From Halosimplex aquaticum (lineage in GTDB: Archaea; Halobacteriota; Halobacteria; Halobacteriales; Haloarculaceae): a DNA stretch of 64,000 nt. The stretch is from the NCBI RefSeq assembly GCF_028747785.1, contig NZ_CP118158.1, positions 3,968,001 to 4,032,000 of the forward strand, in the 5' to 3' direction. The notes beneath the pieces were generated by a model that was not told the origin of the DNA, ran no database searches, and saw nothing but the letters and a program-made list of their open reading frames with translations. Below, piece after piece: positions 51,331-63,664 of the stretch (positions are counted from its first letter, which is position 1; each line of letters starts with the position of its first letter). Both the position numbers and the translations under genes were made by a program.

Positions 51331-54324
51331 ATGAATTCGAATGGGAACATCATGGCGAAAAAGACAAACATCGATGACGATGAAAGCGACGGGCGGTATC
51401 GACAGAACCGTCGCGAGTTCCTCGGGGGAATCGCTGCCGGGACGACGCTGCTCGGGACCGGCGGTATCAGCGCGGCAACCGCTGGGAGGGGGCACCGGAA
51501 CGGGTCCGACAGGCAGGGCACGCGTCAGATGGAGTCGCTCGATCGGGGGCTCGTCGCCGTCCCGACGGAAGACGGGGTGTTGCTTCGTTGGCGGCTGTTC
51601 GGGACAGAACCCGCCGATCTCGGCTTCCACGTGTTCCGCGACGGCGAACGGCTGAACAACAAACCGATCACCGGCAGCACGAACTACCTCGACCCCGACG
51701 GGACGACCGACTCGACCTACGCCGTTCGAGCGGTCGGCAACGGGCGGGCCGGCGACAAAGGCGAGAACAAAGCCGAGGGTCGAAAGCCCGGGATGTCCGA
51801 GTCGGTCGAGGTGTGGGACGACCAGTACAAGGAGATTCCGCTGAACAAGCCCGACCCGGTCGAGGGCGAGGACGGCGAGACGGTCACGTACCACGCGAAC
51901 GACGCGAGTCTGGGCGACCTCACGGGCGACGGCACGCTCGACATCGTCCAGAAGTGGTCCCCGTCGAACGCGAAGGACCCCTCCCAGTCCGGTCACACGA
52001 GCGACGTCCTGATCGACGGGTACACGATGGACGGGGAACACCTCTGGCGGATCAACCTCGGCCAGAACGTCCGGGCCGGCGCCCACTACACGCCGTTCCA
52101 GGTGTACGACTTCGACGGCGACGGCAAGTCGGAGCTCGTGGTGCGGACGGCCGACGGCACCGAAGACGCGGCCGGCAACGTCATCGGCGATCCGGACGCC
52201 GACTGGACGAACGAATCCGGATATATCCTCGAAGGGCCGGAGTATCTCACCGTCTTCGACGGCGAGACGGGCGAGGAGCTCGCGACGCAGGACTTCCAGC
52301 CCGCGCGCGGAGACCCCTGCCAGTGGGGCGACTGCTACGGGAACCGCGTCGACCGGTTCCTCGCGGGGACCGCCTACCTCGACGGCGAGCGACCGAGCAT
52401 CGTGTTCACGCGGGGCTACTACGAGAAGACGATGCTCGCCGCGTGGGACTTCCGGCAGGACGAACTCGAGTTGCGCTGGATCTTCGACAGCGACGACGGA
52501 CACCCGGAGTACGAGGGCGTGGGCGCGCACAGCCTGGCCACCGCGGACGTCGACGGCGACGGCAAGGACGAGATCGTCTTCGGCGGCGCCGTCATCGACC
52601 ACGACGGCACCGGCCTGCACACGACGACGATGTCGAATCCCGACGCCCAGCACTGCGGTGACTTCATCCCCGACCGGGAGGGCCTGGAGATCTTCGTTCC
52701 CGCCGAGTATCCGGCCGAGGGGGCACCGAGCCTGTCGATGCGCGACGCCGAGACGGGCGAGTACATCTGGGCCGTCAGGAACGGTGCGGACGTCGGCAGA
52801 GCGATGGTCGCCGACGTCGATCCGAACTACGAGGGAGCGGAAGCGTGGGGGGGCCAGCCCCTGGACACCGGTAGCGACGTCGCCGGGACGTTCACCGCCG
52901 ACGGTGAGCCCATCAGTGAGACCGCCATCAGTTCGGTAAACTCCGGGATCTGGTGGACGGGCGACCTCCACCGCGAACTGCTCGACCACGACTGGAAGGG
53001 CGACGGGGTCGGCATCGGCAACATCCAGAAGTGGAACCCCGAGGCCCAGGAACTCGACCTCCTGAAATCCTTCGAGGGCACTCGCTCGAACAACTGGACG
53101 AAGGGCAACCCGTGCCTGTCGGGGGACGTCCTCGGCGACTGGCGCGAGGAGGTCATCTGGCGGGCCGAGGACAGCAGCCACCTGCGCCTCTACGCGACGC
53201 CGCACGAGACCGACCGCCGGCTGTACACGCTGTTGCACGACCCGCAGTACCGGACCGGGATCGCGCGACAGAACGCCGGCTACAACCAGCCGCCGTGGCC
53301 CAGTTTCTTCCTCGGCCACGGGATGGACGACCCACCGAGACCCGACATCAAGACCTCGTTCGAACCCGCGGGTGCCGATCGACTCGCCGAGATATCCGCC
53401 AGCGTGACCGATGCGACTCCCTGCGTCCAGGTCCAGTTCGAAGCGGTCGACCGGACCGACAACGGCCAGAAGATCACCGCTCTCTCGTGGGAGTTGGGCG
53501 ACGGCACGACCGCGACGGGCCGGTCGGTCAGTCACACCTACGACGAACTGGGCACGTACTCCGTCAAGCTGACCGCGACGGGCAAGCACGGGGAGACGAC
53601 GACCGACTTCGAGACGATCGCGGTCGAGGAACCGGAGCCGATAGCCCGGGTCGTGCCGAGCGCGACCGAGGTCGACCCGGACGAGTCGATCGACTTCGAG
53701 GCGGAGGACGTCTCCGGCGAGTACTCGATCGACTCCCTGACGTGGGAGTTCGGCGACGGCGCGACCGCGACGGGGCAGTCAGCTACGCATAGCTACGACG
53801 GTCCCGGCGAGTACACCGTCACGCTGACCGCCACCGCCGAAAGCGGGTGCACGACGTCGTACTCAGAGGCGATCACGGTCGAACTCACGGACGGCACCTA
53901 CCGTCTGACCTCCCTGATCAACGGCGACGACATCGTAATGAGCGTCGACGGCGAACTCGCCGACGGGGCGAACGTCTACAACGACACCGTCGGCGAGGCC
54001 AGCGGCCAGACGTGGGAGGTGGCCGAACTCGAAGACGGTATCTACCGCATCTCCGCGGCCGACGCCGACGACCTCGTCTTAGAGGCGGCCGACGGCGGTA
54101 CCGACACCGGCACGAACCTCGAACTCGGCCAGTGGGAGGGCGCCGACTACCAGAAGTTCGCGGTGGTGCCCAAGAGCGGCAGGGGCTACACGCTCGAACC
54201 GACCCACGCCGACCTCGCGGCCGACGTCTGGGAGCGCGACCCCGAACCGGGCGCGGACATCCGCCACTGGAACGTGACCGGCGCGGACAACCAGCAGTTC
54301 GCCTTCCTCGACCCGTCGGCCTGA
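51331..54324 (+). CDS. Secreted rhamnogalacturonan lyase (PL11-like) with two PKD domains and a ricin-B-type lectin
   Basis: 997 aa. A Tat signal (QNRREFLGGIAAGTTLLGTG) marks export. The catalytic part (about residues 60-680) has VVRTADGTEDAAGNVIG, VDRFLAGTAYLDGERPS and GDVLGDWREEVIWRAEDSS, typical of PL11 rhamnogalacturonan lyases built around Asp-rich calcium loops (DFDGDGKSELV, DVDGDGKDEIVFGG). Two PKD repeats follow (LSWELGDGTTATGRSVSHTY; LTWEFGDGATATGQSATHSY), then a ricin-type beta-trefoil (DGTYRLTSLINGDDIVMSVDGE to the end). It cleaves the pectin rhamnogalacturonan backbone outside the cell. An in-frame ATG at 51352 is an alternative start. Confidence 0.92.
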   Translation: MNSNGNIMAKKTNIDDDESDGRYRQNRREFLGGIAAGTTLLGTGGISAATAGRGHRNGSDRQGTRQMESLDRGLVAVPTEDGVLLRWRLFGTEPADLGFHVFRDGERLNNKPITGSTNYLDPDGTTDSTYAVRAVGNGRAGDKGENKAEGRKPGMSESVEVWDDQYKEIPLNKPDPVEGEDGETVTYHANDASLGDLTGDGTLDIVQKWSPSNAKDPSQSGHTSDVLIDGYTMDGEHLWRINLGQNVRAGAHYTPFQVYDFDGDGKSELVVRTADGTEDAAGNVIGDPDADWTNESGYILEGPEYLTVFDGETGEELATQDFQPARGDPCQWGDCYGNRVDRFLAGTAYLDGERPSIVFTRGYYEKTMLAAWDFRQDELELRWIFDSDDGHPEYEGVGAHSLATADVDGDGKDEIVFGGAVIDHDGTGLHTTTMSNPDAQHCGDFIPDREGLEIFVPAEYPAEGAPSLSMRDAETGEYIWAVRNGADVGRAMVADVDPNYEGAEAWGGQPLDTGSDVAGTFTADGEPISETAISSVNSGIWWTGDLHRELLDHDWKGDGVGIGNIQKWNPEAQELDLLKSFEGTRSNNWTKGNPCLSGDVLGDWREEVIWRAEDSSHLRLYATPHETDRRLYTLLHDPQYRTGIARQNAGYNQPPWPSFFLGHGMDDPPRPDIKTSFEPAGADRLAEISASVTDATPCVQVQFEAVDRTDNGQKITALSWELGDGTTATGRSVSHTYDELGTYSVKLTATGKHGETTTDFETIAVEEPEPIARVVPSATEVDPDESIDFEAEDVSGEYSIDSLTWEFGDGATATGQSATHSYDGPGEYTVTLTATAESGCTTSYSEAITVELTDGTYRLTSLINGDDIVMSVDGELADGANVYNDTVGEASGQTWEVAELEDGIYRISAADADDLVLEAADGGTDTGTNLELGQWEGADYQKFAVVPKSGRGYTLEPTHADLAADVWERDPEPGADIRHWNVTGADNQQFAFLDPSA

Positions 54325-54326
54325 CG

Positions 54327-54383
54327 CCCGACGAGTCCAAGGACGACGAGCAGTGTCGTCTCTTTCGTATCGCGGGAGACCAC
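54327..54383 (-). pseudogene. Truncated third copy of the 57-aa membrane protein family
   Basis: Reading from GTG at 54383: VVSRDTKETTLLVVLGLVG, 19 codons clearly matching the head of the copies at 48700 and 50946, then unrelated sequence. The match ends three bases from the lyase stop codon (54324). The rest of the gene is missing, so it is a remnant, probably cut when the lyase gene arrived. Confidence 0.75.
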
Positions 54384-54582
54384 GGTTCGGTGCGCGGGTT
54401 GGAAAAGCCGACAGGTCGAGTCGCCCGGTGTGTTGCACGCATCGCGTTTGAAATTCGGCATCTTATCGACTGGAATAGTCTGTAGCCGTGGGAGAGGATT
54501 TCGCCCGATATCTTATCAGTGATCGCGAGACCAGTGTCGCGTGTGCGACGTGATTATTACGATACAACGCGATGCAATGCAC

Positions 54583-54879
54583 ATGGAGAACGTCACGACG
54601 CGCATGAGTGACGAGGAACTCGACCTCGTGGAGCGGCTGGCCGACGCCAGCGGGGAGAGCCGCAGCGAGGCCGTCCGGAAGGCCGTCCGTCGCGGCGCAC
54701 AGGAGGAGTTGATACGACTCGCGCTCCAGCGCTATCGGGACGGCGAGGTCGGGATGCGCGGCGCGGCGGATCTGGCGGGAGTACCGATCTCCGAGATGAT
54801 GGCCGAGGCCAACGAGCGCGGCGTGCTGTCGAACTACGACGAGGCAGATCTGGCCGACGACGTCGACGCGTTGCGATGA
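54583..54879 (+). CDS. UPF0175-like antitoxin (VapB-type)
   Basis: 98 aa. MENVTTRMSDEELDLVERLA followed by SGESRSEAVRKAVRRGAQEE and ALQRYRDGEVGMRGAADLAG matches UPF0175 antitoxins: a ribbon-helix-helix-like start plus a second helix-turn-helix with VPISEMMAEANERGVL. An ATG at 54577 adds two residues. Its stop overlaps the PIN toxin's ATG (ATGA), the usual antitoxin-toxin coupling. It should bind and repress its own promoter. Confidence 0.85.
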   Translation: MENVTTRMSDEELDLVERLADASGESRSEAVRKAVRRGAQEELIRLALQRYRDGEVGMRGAADLAGVPISEMMAEANERGVLSNYDEADLADDVDALR

Positions 54880-55406
54880 GCGATAGCGACGACGAACGGC
54901 TGATTCTTGTGGACGTGAGCGTGTTCATCACGCTCGCCGCGGTGGACGCGGTAGAATTGCTGTCCGGACTGGCTGGCCGTCTCGTCATCCCGGAACGGGT
55001 GGTCGCCGAACTCGTGGACGACCGCTCGCAGGCGGCGCTATCGACCGCCCGCAAGGAGGGTTTCGTCGACGTCGAGCGAGCCGAGACCGAACTGGAGTCG
55101 GCGCGGACGCATCTCGGGAGCAGTTCGGACGACACCGGTGACGTCGGACTGCTCGCTCACGCCCTGACCGCCGATGGATCGGTCGTCGCAGTGACCGACG
55201 ACAAACCGCTCCGGCAGACCTGCAAAGCGCTCTCGATACCCGTTTCCGGATCGATCGGTGTGCTGGTTCGCGCCGTCGACCGCGATGCTATCGACGCTCG
55301 CGAGGCGAAGGAAACGCTATACGCGATGGACGAAGTGGGCGCACGGCTGAGTGCAAGTCTCGTTCGACGGGCCGAGCGGTTGATCGACGAGGCCGAAGCC
55401 GGGTGA
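54876..55406 (+). CDS. PIN-domain toxin-like nuclease (VapC/DUF3368 type)
   Basis: 176 aa. ILVDVSVFITLAAVDAVELL supplies the first acidic residue of a PIN fold, VPERVVAELVDDRSQAALS the second, and DTGDVGLLAHAL with AVTDDKPLRQTC the others. Four Asp/Glu positions are present, so the nuclease could be active. It follows and overlaps the UPF0175-type antitoxin, forming a type II toxin-antitoxin pair. RNA target unknown. Confidence 0.85.
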   Translation: MSDSDDERLILVDVSVFITLAAVDAVELLSGLAGRLVIPERVVAELVDDRSQAALSTARKEGFVDVERAETELESARTHLGSSSDDTGDVGLLAHALTADGSVVAVTDDKPLRQTCKALSIPVSGSIGVLVRAVDRDAIDAREAKETLYAMDEVGARLSASLVRRAERLIDEAEAG

Positions 55407-55439
55407 GAAATCGGGCGCCGCCGAAACGGTTTGCGAGTC

Positions 55440-58427
<2,988 letters not shown>

Positions 58428-58542
58428 CTATCCCACGTCAAGGACCGGGGGTGTGAAACCCTGTCGGTTCGCCCGTTTCCGCGGCAATGTTCGCCACCAT
58501 GATGCCGAAATTTAAATACCAGGGGCGGAACACTTGGGGCGT

Positions 58543-59118
58543 ATGGCTGGGAGCTACGACATCGCAGGGATCGAACTGGGAGACGACAGCTACACCGTCG
58601 AGCAGTCGCTCGTCCGGAGCAAGTACAAGGCGATGGACGCGGCGGGTAACGTGGTCCTGCGCGGGAAGAAGAAGATGCTGAAGATGAAAGAGGAGTTCCC
58701 GTTCACCGACGGGGACGGGACCGAGGTGTTCACGGTCAAAGCCGGGGGCATCATCGACGTGGCCGGGAACTACGTCCTCTCGGACGCCCAGACCGGCGAG
58801 GACCTGGTCATCCTCGACAACGACTACTCGCTGTTCCAGGACACCTGGAAGATCCGGGACGCCCGCGACGAGTCGAAGATCGCCGAGATCAACTCCCGCG
58901 GCGCGCTCGTGACGGTGGCTCGCCACTACCTGCCGTTCGGCGGGCTGATCCCCCACAAGTACGAGATCACCGACCTCGACGGCAACCACGTCGGTAGCAT
59001 CGAGGGACAGTTCTCGCTGAAAGACCGCTACGAGGTCACCATCGACGACACGAGCACCGTTCCGAAAGAGCCCGTCGTCGCCGCGGCGATGGTCATCGAC
59101 GCGATCCAGGGCCACTAG
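58543..59118 (+). CDS. LURP-one-related (tubby C-terminal-like) protein
   Basis: 191 aa. Repeating strands with KYKAMDAAGNVVLRGKKKML, FTVKAGGIIDVAGNYVLSDA, DWKIRDA-type DTWKIRDARDESKIAEI and SIEGQFSLKDRYEVTID match the LOR/scramblase-like fold, a closed beta-barrel around a central helix. Such proteins bind membrane phosphoinositides in eukaryotes; the archaeal role is unknown. A TATA-like TTTAAATAC at 58511-58519 lies 24-32 nt upstream of the ATG, predicting a leaderless transcript divergent to uvrA. Confidence 0.82.
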   Translation: MAGSYDIAGIELGDDSYTVEQSLVRSKYKAMDAAGNVVLRGKKKMLKMKEEFPFTDGDGTEVFTVKAGGIIDVAGNYVLSDAQTGEDLVILDNDYSLFQDTWKIRDARDESKIAEINSRGALVTVARHYLPFGGLIPHKYEITDLDGNHVGSIEGQFSLKDRYEVTIDDTSTVPKEPVVAAAMVIDAIQGH

Positions 59119-59247
59119 AAACGGCTGTTTTCGGGTTCGGGCACCCTCACCCCGGTAGCGAAAGCGTATTCGGGTCGGTACCGGGACATCCACGCCGACA
59201 CCGGCGCACTCGGACAGCCTCTGGACCGGTCGTGTTGACGCCCCGAG

Positions 59248-59658
59248 TCACTTCTCTCCCCGAGCCTGTCGCTTCCACTCGCGCTCCTGTCGCCGCTCGG
59301 CGACGTGGCGGCGTCCGTCGGCGAGGTCCGTGCGTGTGTGCTCCGCGAAGGCCGTCACGTCGGCCATGAAGTCGTCTTCGAAGGACTCCAGCACGTCGTA
59401 AGACCAGCGGTGATCGTCGACGACGCCCCGCGGGAGGTGACGCTTGCGGATCTCGTCTGCCAGGTCCTCGTGCCCGCTCTCGCGGAGCAGCGTCTCCGCC
59501 TCGTCGAGGTGCTCCATGGCGTGGCCGGTGTTGTGGTGGAACTCCACGAGTTTGCCGTGGGCGCGCCTGAGCCACTCCAGTCCGAGTTCGACCTCGTGGA
59601 GCGCCTCGACTTCGCAGTCCGACAGGTCCGCGCCGGGGGTATCGTCGTCGATTGCCAT
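59248..59658 (-). CDS. Conserved helical haloarchaeal protein of unknown function
   Basis: 136 aa, acidic, largely alpha-helical: DCEVEALHEVELGLEWLRRA, LVEFHHNTGHAMEHLDEAET, and DFMADVTAFAEHTRTDLADG. Several His (HHN, GHAM, RHLPRG, DDHRW) could bind metal, but no definite motif is seen. It ends in a basic stretch (REWKRQARGEK). The ATG at 59658 fits the acidic start MAIDDDTPGADLSD. Not recognised further. Confidence 0.7.
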   Translation of the reverse strand: MAIDDDTPGADLSDCEVEALHEVELGLEWLRRAHGKLVEFHHNTGHAMEHLDEAETLLRESGHEDLADEIRKRHLPRGVVDDHRWSYDVLESFEDDFMADVTAFAEHTRTDLADGRRHVAERRQEREWKRQARGEK

Positions 59659-59726
59659 GCCATACCGTAGCGCTGGCGGAGAGATAGGCCTGTTGCCGGT
59701 GTTCGCGAGGCGGCCGGAAGCGTCGG

Positions 59727-61085
59727 TCAGGCGTAGGCCTCGAACTCCTCACCGAAGACGAGGAAGTAGCCGACGCCGACGACGCCGACGACGCTGGCGA
59801 CGCTGAACGCCAGTTCCGGGCCGGCGGTCAGCGTCCCGAGGGCGTCGACCGGCAGGTCGAGCGCCCAGTCGCTATCGTAGAGATACCCGCCGAGCGCGGC
59901 GCTGGGGATGACGATAGTGTTGCGCAGGAGGTAGTACGCGCCGGTGACGCGGCCGCCCGCGTCACGCTCGGCCGGGCCGACGATGAGCGCCTTGTGCGAG
60001 GGGAGCCCGGCGAAGCGTAGCCCCGAGAAGGCGAACAGGGCGGTGATGACGGCGGGGTCGGCCGGCGCGAAGATAAGGAGCGCGGGGAACACCGCGTACA
60101 CGGCGAACCCGAGCGCGACGACGGGCTTCAGCCCCACTCGCTCGGCGGCGATGGCGGCGGGCGCCATGGAGACGAGCGCGACCACCATCTCGACGCCGAG
60201 CAGGACGCCGAAGAACACGGCGGGGTTGAGGTAGTAGCCGAACAGCGTCACGTCAAGTTCGTAGATCCGGGTGATGACGAGGATGAAGAAGCCGTAGACC
60301 ATCCCGTTCGCGAAGCGGACGAGCGTGTCGGCGACGAGCAGTGGCCGGAGCGTCTCGGGCAGGTCCGCCAGATCCCGGCGGATCTGCGCGACCCCCTCGA
60401 ACTCCGTGCCGAAGGAGTCGGCGTCGGTCTCGTAGCGGACGTGCTGGACGACGGTGGCGACGGCGCCGAAGCCGACGGCGACCGCGAGGACGTACAGGAA
60501 GCCGGGGAGGATGTCTTCCCCACCGCGGTCGCCGAGGGAGAAGAGGAGGCCCGCCGCCAGCAAGGGACCGATCAGGAACGCCGTGCGGCGGAACGTCTCG
60601 GTGCTGGCGAACCCGCGGGCGAGCCGGTCGTCGGGAACGCTCTGCTTGACGATGGCGAACGTCGCGCCGAGGCCGAACGACTTCCAGGCCTGCGCGAGGA
60701 CCAGTCCGACGAAGATCCACAGCCACGGTTCGAGGACGACCGCGCCGAGGTCGATCGGGCCGACGAGCGGGGCGACCAGCCAGACGACGAACCCGAGCGT
60801 CGACAGCAGGCCGAACAGGGTGAGGGCGTACCGCGAGCCGACGCGGTCGGAGAAGACGCCACCGGCGTAGGGGTAGACCGCGCTGATGACGTTGCCGAAC
60901 GACCCGTAGAGGCCGACGACGAACGGGGTGGCGCCGAGGACGACGAGGTACTCCGAGAGGTACCGTCCGGTCATCTGGAAGCCGAGGCTGAACGCGAACA
61001 TCGCCAGCGAGAGCACGAGCACGTCCCGCTCCAGCGAGAAGAACTGCCGCACCGTCGACCGGACGCTCGGCGTCTCCGTTGCCAT
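59727..61085 (-). CDS. MFS transporter
   Basis: 452 aa with 12 predicted helices. Family landmarks: RYLSEYLVVLGATPFVVGLY, FSDRVGSRYALTLFGLLSTL (the G-x-x-x-D-R-x-G-R loop), DRLARGFASTETFRRTAFLIG, and in the second half LPSHKALIVGPAERDAGGRVTGAYYLLRN. The N-terminus starts MATETPSVRSTVRQFF. Substrate unknown. Upstream lies the PGF-CTERM protein gene on the same strand. Confidence 0.9.
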   Translation of the reverse strand: MATETPSVRSTVRQFFSLERDVLVLSLAMFAFSLGFQMTGRYLSEYLVVLGATPFVVGLYGSFGNVISAVYPYAGGVFSDRVGSRYALTLFGLLSTLGFVVWLVAPLVGPIDLGAVVLEPWLWIFVGLVLAQAWKSFGLGATFAIVKQSVPDDRLARGFASTETFRRTAFLIGPLLAAGLLFSLGDRGGEDILPGFLYVLAVAVGFGAVATVVQHVRYETDADSFGTEFEGVAQIRRDLADLPETLRPLLVADTLVRFANGMVYGFFILVITRIYELDVTLFGYYLNPAVFFGVLLGVEMVVALVSMAPAAIAAERVGLKPVVALGFAVYAVFPALLIFAPADPAVITALFAFSGLRFAGLPSHKALIVGPAERDAGGRVTGAYYLLRNTIVIPSAALGGYLYDSDWALDLPVDALGTLTAGPELAFSVASVVGVVGVGYFLVFGEEFEAYA

Positions 61086-61213
61086 GTCTGCGGGTCCGTC
61101 CCCCCGGACCTAAACGTCCGCGAGGCGGCGACGGTTGCCGGTATGCGCTCCCCTGCGGGACGTTCCCGACCGATCCGGTATATAGGCCTCGGGGGCCTCC
61201 GGCGGGCGGCCGA

Positions 61214-62449
61214 TCACGCTCGGCGGCGGGCCGCGACGGCGCCGAGGAGCAGCGCGACCAGCGCGCCGGCCACGCCGAAGCCGGGACCGACGCCGCTGTC
61301 GGTTTCGGTGGCGGCGTCGGTCTGCGTGCCCGTCGCGGTGGCGGTCGCGGTCGGGGTGGCACCGCCGCCCGCCTGGACGCCTTCGACCGTCACGGCGTCC
61401 TCGCGGCCGTCGGACTCGGCCGAGATGGTGACGTTCCCGGCGCTCTCGACGGGGACGCGGAGGACGCCGTTCTCGTCGGTCTCGCCGGCAGACGAGCCGC
61501 CGACGCTGACGGACGCGCCGGAGACGGGGTTGCCGTACTCGTCGACGACGGTCACCCGGACCGGCTCGCCGACGACCACTCGGTCGCTGTCGGCCCGGAC
61601 GTCGATAGCGGACTGGCGCTGGATGGACGCGTTGAGCGAGGTCTCGGACTCGCGGACCGACAGGCGCCTGGTTACGCTCTCGTAGCCGGGCTTGGTGATC
61701 GTCACGTCGTAGGCGTCGTTGACGGGGACGCTGACGGTGACGCCGCCGGTTCCCTGCGTGGTCACGTCGGCGATGTCCGGGACCGTGACGTTGGCGCCAG
61801 TCACGGGCCGCGGCGGGTCGAAGTGGTCGTCAGTGACGCTGAACGACACCAGCACCGAGTCCTGTTCGACGGTCATCGACTGGGAGACCTGCCCGTCGAC
61901 GGTCAGCGTCGTCCGGTTGCGCAGGTACCCCTCCTTGAACGTGATGAGGGTGTAGTTCCCCTGCTCGATGTTGTCGGTGGTGAACGTCCCGTCGCCGGAC
62001 GTCCGGGCGTTGACCACCGGCTTGCCGTCGTGGAACATGCGGACGATGGCGTTGTCGACGGCACCGTTCGCGTCCGCGACCGAGACGGTCGCCTTCCCCT
62101 TCTGTGCGACTCGGATCCGCACGTCGCCCTCGCTCGCGTTCTCGACGACGTACGGGTGGTTGCGGACGTAGTGTGGGTGGTCGATACGGATGGTGACGTC
62201 GGCGCCCTCGGCGACGTCGATGAACGCCTTCCCGTTGCCCGCGGTCGTTCGGTTGACCGGCCCGCCCCCGTCCCAGGTCGCCGAGAGCCGCGCGTCGCTG
62301 AGCGGGTTGCCGCCCTGGTCGACGACGGTGACTGTCAGCGTGACGGTCTCGGTCTGCGTCGTCGACGCGCCGACGCCCCCGACGAACGACGCGCTGACGA
62401 CGAACAGCGAGAACAGAACCGGAGCCATTCGCGCGTGTGCCCGTGCCAT
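61214..62449 (-). CDS. Cell-surface Ig-like protein with PGF-CTERM-like anchor
   Basis: 411 aa. The signal peptide (MAPVLFSLFVVSASFVGGVG) is followed by three carboxypeptidase-regulatory/Big-like beta domains: VTVVDQGGNPLSDARLSATW, ISVADANGAVDNAIVRMF-like and VTVVDEYGNPVSGASVSVGG. A Thr/Ala/Pro spacer then leads to the tail GPGFGVAGALVALLLGAVAARRR, which matches the PGF-CTERM type processed by archaeosortase A. It should be anchored by lipid at the cell surface. The ATG at 62449 precedes the signal helix. Confidence 0.85.
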   Translation of the reverse strand: MARAHARMAPVLFSLFVVSASFVGGVGASTTQTETVTLTVTVVDQGGNPLSDARLSATWDGGGPVNRTTAGNGKAFIDVAEGADVTIRIDHPHYVRNHPYVVENASEGDVRIRVAQKGKATVSVADANGAVDNAIVRMFHDGKPVVNARTSGDGTFTTDNIEQGNYTLITFKEGYLRNRTTLTVDGQVSQSMTVEQDSVLVSFSVTDDHFDPPRPVTGANVTVPDIADVTTQGTGGVTVSVPVNDAYDVTITKPGYESVTRRLSVRESETSLNASIQRQSAIDVRADSDRVVVGEPVRVTVVDEYGNPVSGASVSVGGSSAGETDENGVLRVPVESAGNVTISAESDGREDAVTVEGVQAGGGATPTATATATGTQTDAATETDSGVGPGFGVAGALVALLLGAVAARRRA

Positions 62450-62572
62450 GACTGGTACCTTATTGGGCGTCCCCATATCTTTGTCGACTGTTAGCCCCTT
62501 GCTTTCCACTTCGCCTGACAGGTGCCAGAACGGGTCCCGGGATCGGGTCGCCCTCCGGCGACCGGCGAGCGG

Positions 62573-63514
62573 TCAGCGGCCGCTCTGGAGGTCCTCGACC
62601 AGGGAATCGATCTCCTCGCGGGTGACCGTCGTCATCGCGCCGGGGATGGTCCGCGCCAGCGTCGCACCGGCGACCCCGTAGGCCAACGCATCGTCGGCGC
62701 TCGCCCCCGAGAGGACGCGTTCGAGGAAGGCGCCGGCGAACGCCTCGTGCTGTCCGGCCGGGTCGACGGCGTCCACCTCGACGCCGTCCTGCTCGTGGAT
62801 GACGCTGCCGCGGCAGGCCAGCGCGCCGCGCTCGCTCCGCGTGATGACGACCGTCTCGAACTCCCGCGTCGACGCGATAGCGTGCGCGATCTCGCGCGGC
62901 GACCCCGTCCGGTCGAAGACGCGCCGCGCCTGTTCCTCGTTGGCGATCAGGATGTCCACGGCGTCGAACACGCCGTCGAGCGTCTCGCGGGCCTCCTCGA
63001 CCGACCAGAGGCCCGGCTGGAAGTCCAGATCCATCGCGACGAGGCCGCTCCCCGCGGCGCGCAGGACCGCCTCGGCCGTCTCGACGATGTCGCCCGACAG
63101 CGAGAGCGTGCTCCCCGCGACGAACGTCGCGTCGGCCCGCTGGACGCGGTCCATGGGCAACTCGCCGGGCGTGACCGAGGCCGCGGCGGCGTGATAGCGG
63201 TCCTGCAGCAGGCGTCCCTCGCGCGGCTCGGGCGCCTGCTCGGCGAACTGGAGGCCCTGTCGGCCCTCGTCGGCCCACGCGATCTCGGTGTCGACGCCGT
63301 GCTCGTGGAGCGCCCGCTCGACCCGCCGACCCAGCGGGGAGTCCGGGAGCTTCGAGAGCCACGTCGCGTCCGCGCCCATCGCCGTCGCCGCGACGGCGAC
63401 GTTGCTCTCCGTTCCCGACACCCGTATCCGCATCTCACCGGCCGTCTCGAGGCGCTCGTCCCCGACCGGTGACACCCGTAGCGACGTTTCTCCGAACGTG
63501 ACCAGCTCCGTCAT
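62573..63514 (-). CDS. PfkB-family sugar kinase with altered catalytic motif
   Basis: 313 aa. It has the ribokinase/PfkB fold: MTELVTFGETSLRVSPVGDE, VSGTESNVAVAATAMGADAT, LDFQPGLW, IANEEQARRVF and VVITRSERGALAC. The usual catalytic 'GAGDxF' is replaced by PAGQHEAFAGAF, with Glu257 in place of the catalytic Asp and Gln-His in the anion hole. The kinase may therefore be altered rather than dead. Family relatives in haloarchaea phosphorylate 2-keto-3-deoxygluconate or fructose; substrate unknown. Confidence 0.85.
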   Translation of the reverse strand: MTELVTFGETSLRVSPVGDERLETAGEMRIRVSGTESNVAVAATAMGADATWLSKLPDSPLGRRVERALHEHGVDTEIAWADEGRQGLQFAEQAPEPREGRLLQDRYHAAAASVTPGELPMDRVQRADATFVAGSTLSLSGDIVETAEAVLRAAGSGLVAMDLDFQPGLWSVEEARETLDGVFDAVDILIANEEQARRVFDRTGSPREIAHAIASTREFETVVITRSERGALACRGSVIHEQDGVEVDAVDPAGQHEAFAGAFLERVLSGASADDALAYGVAGATLARTIPGAMTTVTREEIDSLVEDLQSGR

Positions 63515-63664
63515 ACCCCGTCCATGGACAGCGCGCGGTATAATTCATAGGGGGACGGACCTGTCACTGGATTTTCGTCCGCCACCGGGCCGATCGCGGT
63601 AAACCAGCGGAATCACCGATGCCGCGGCGCGGGCGTCACTCCCGGCGACACCGCGACGAGGACG

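Noticed and set aside
51322..53589. 755-codon minus-strand frame opposite the lyase
   Set aside because: Antisense of the PL11 gene, which has clear domains and a signal; the opposite frame shows none.
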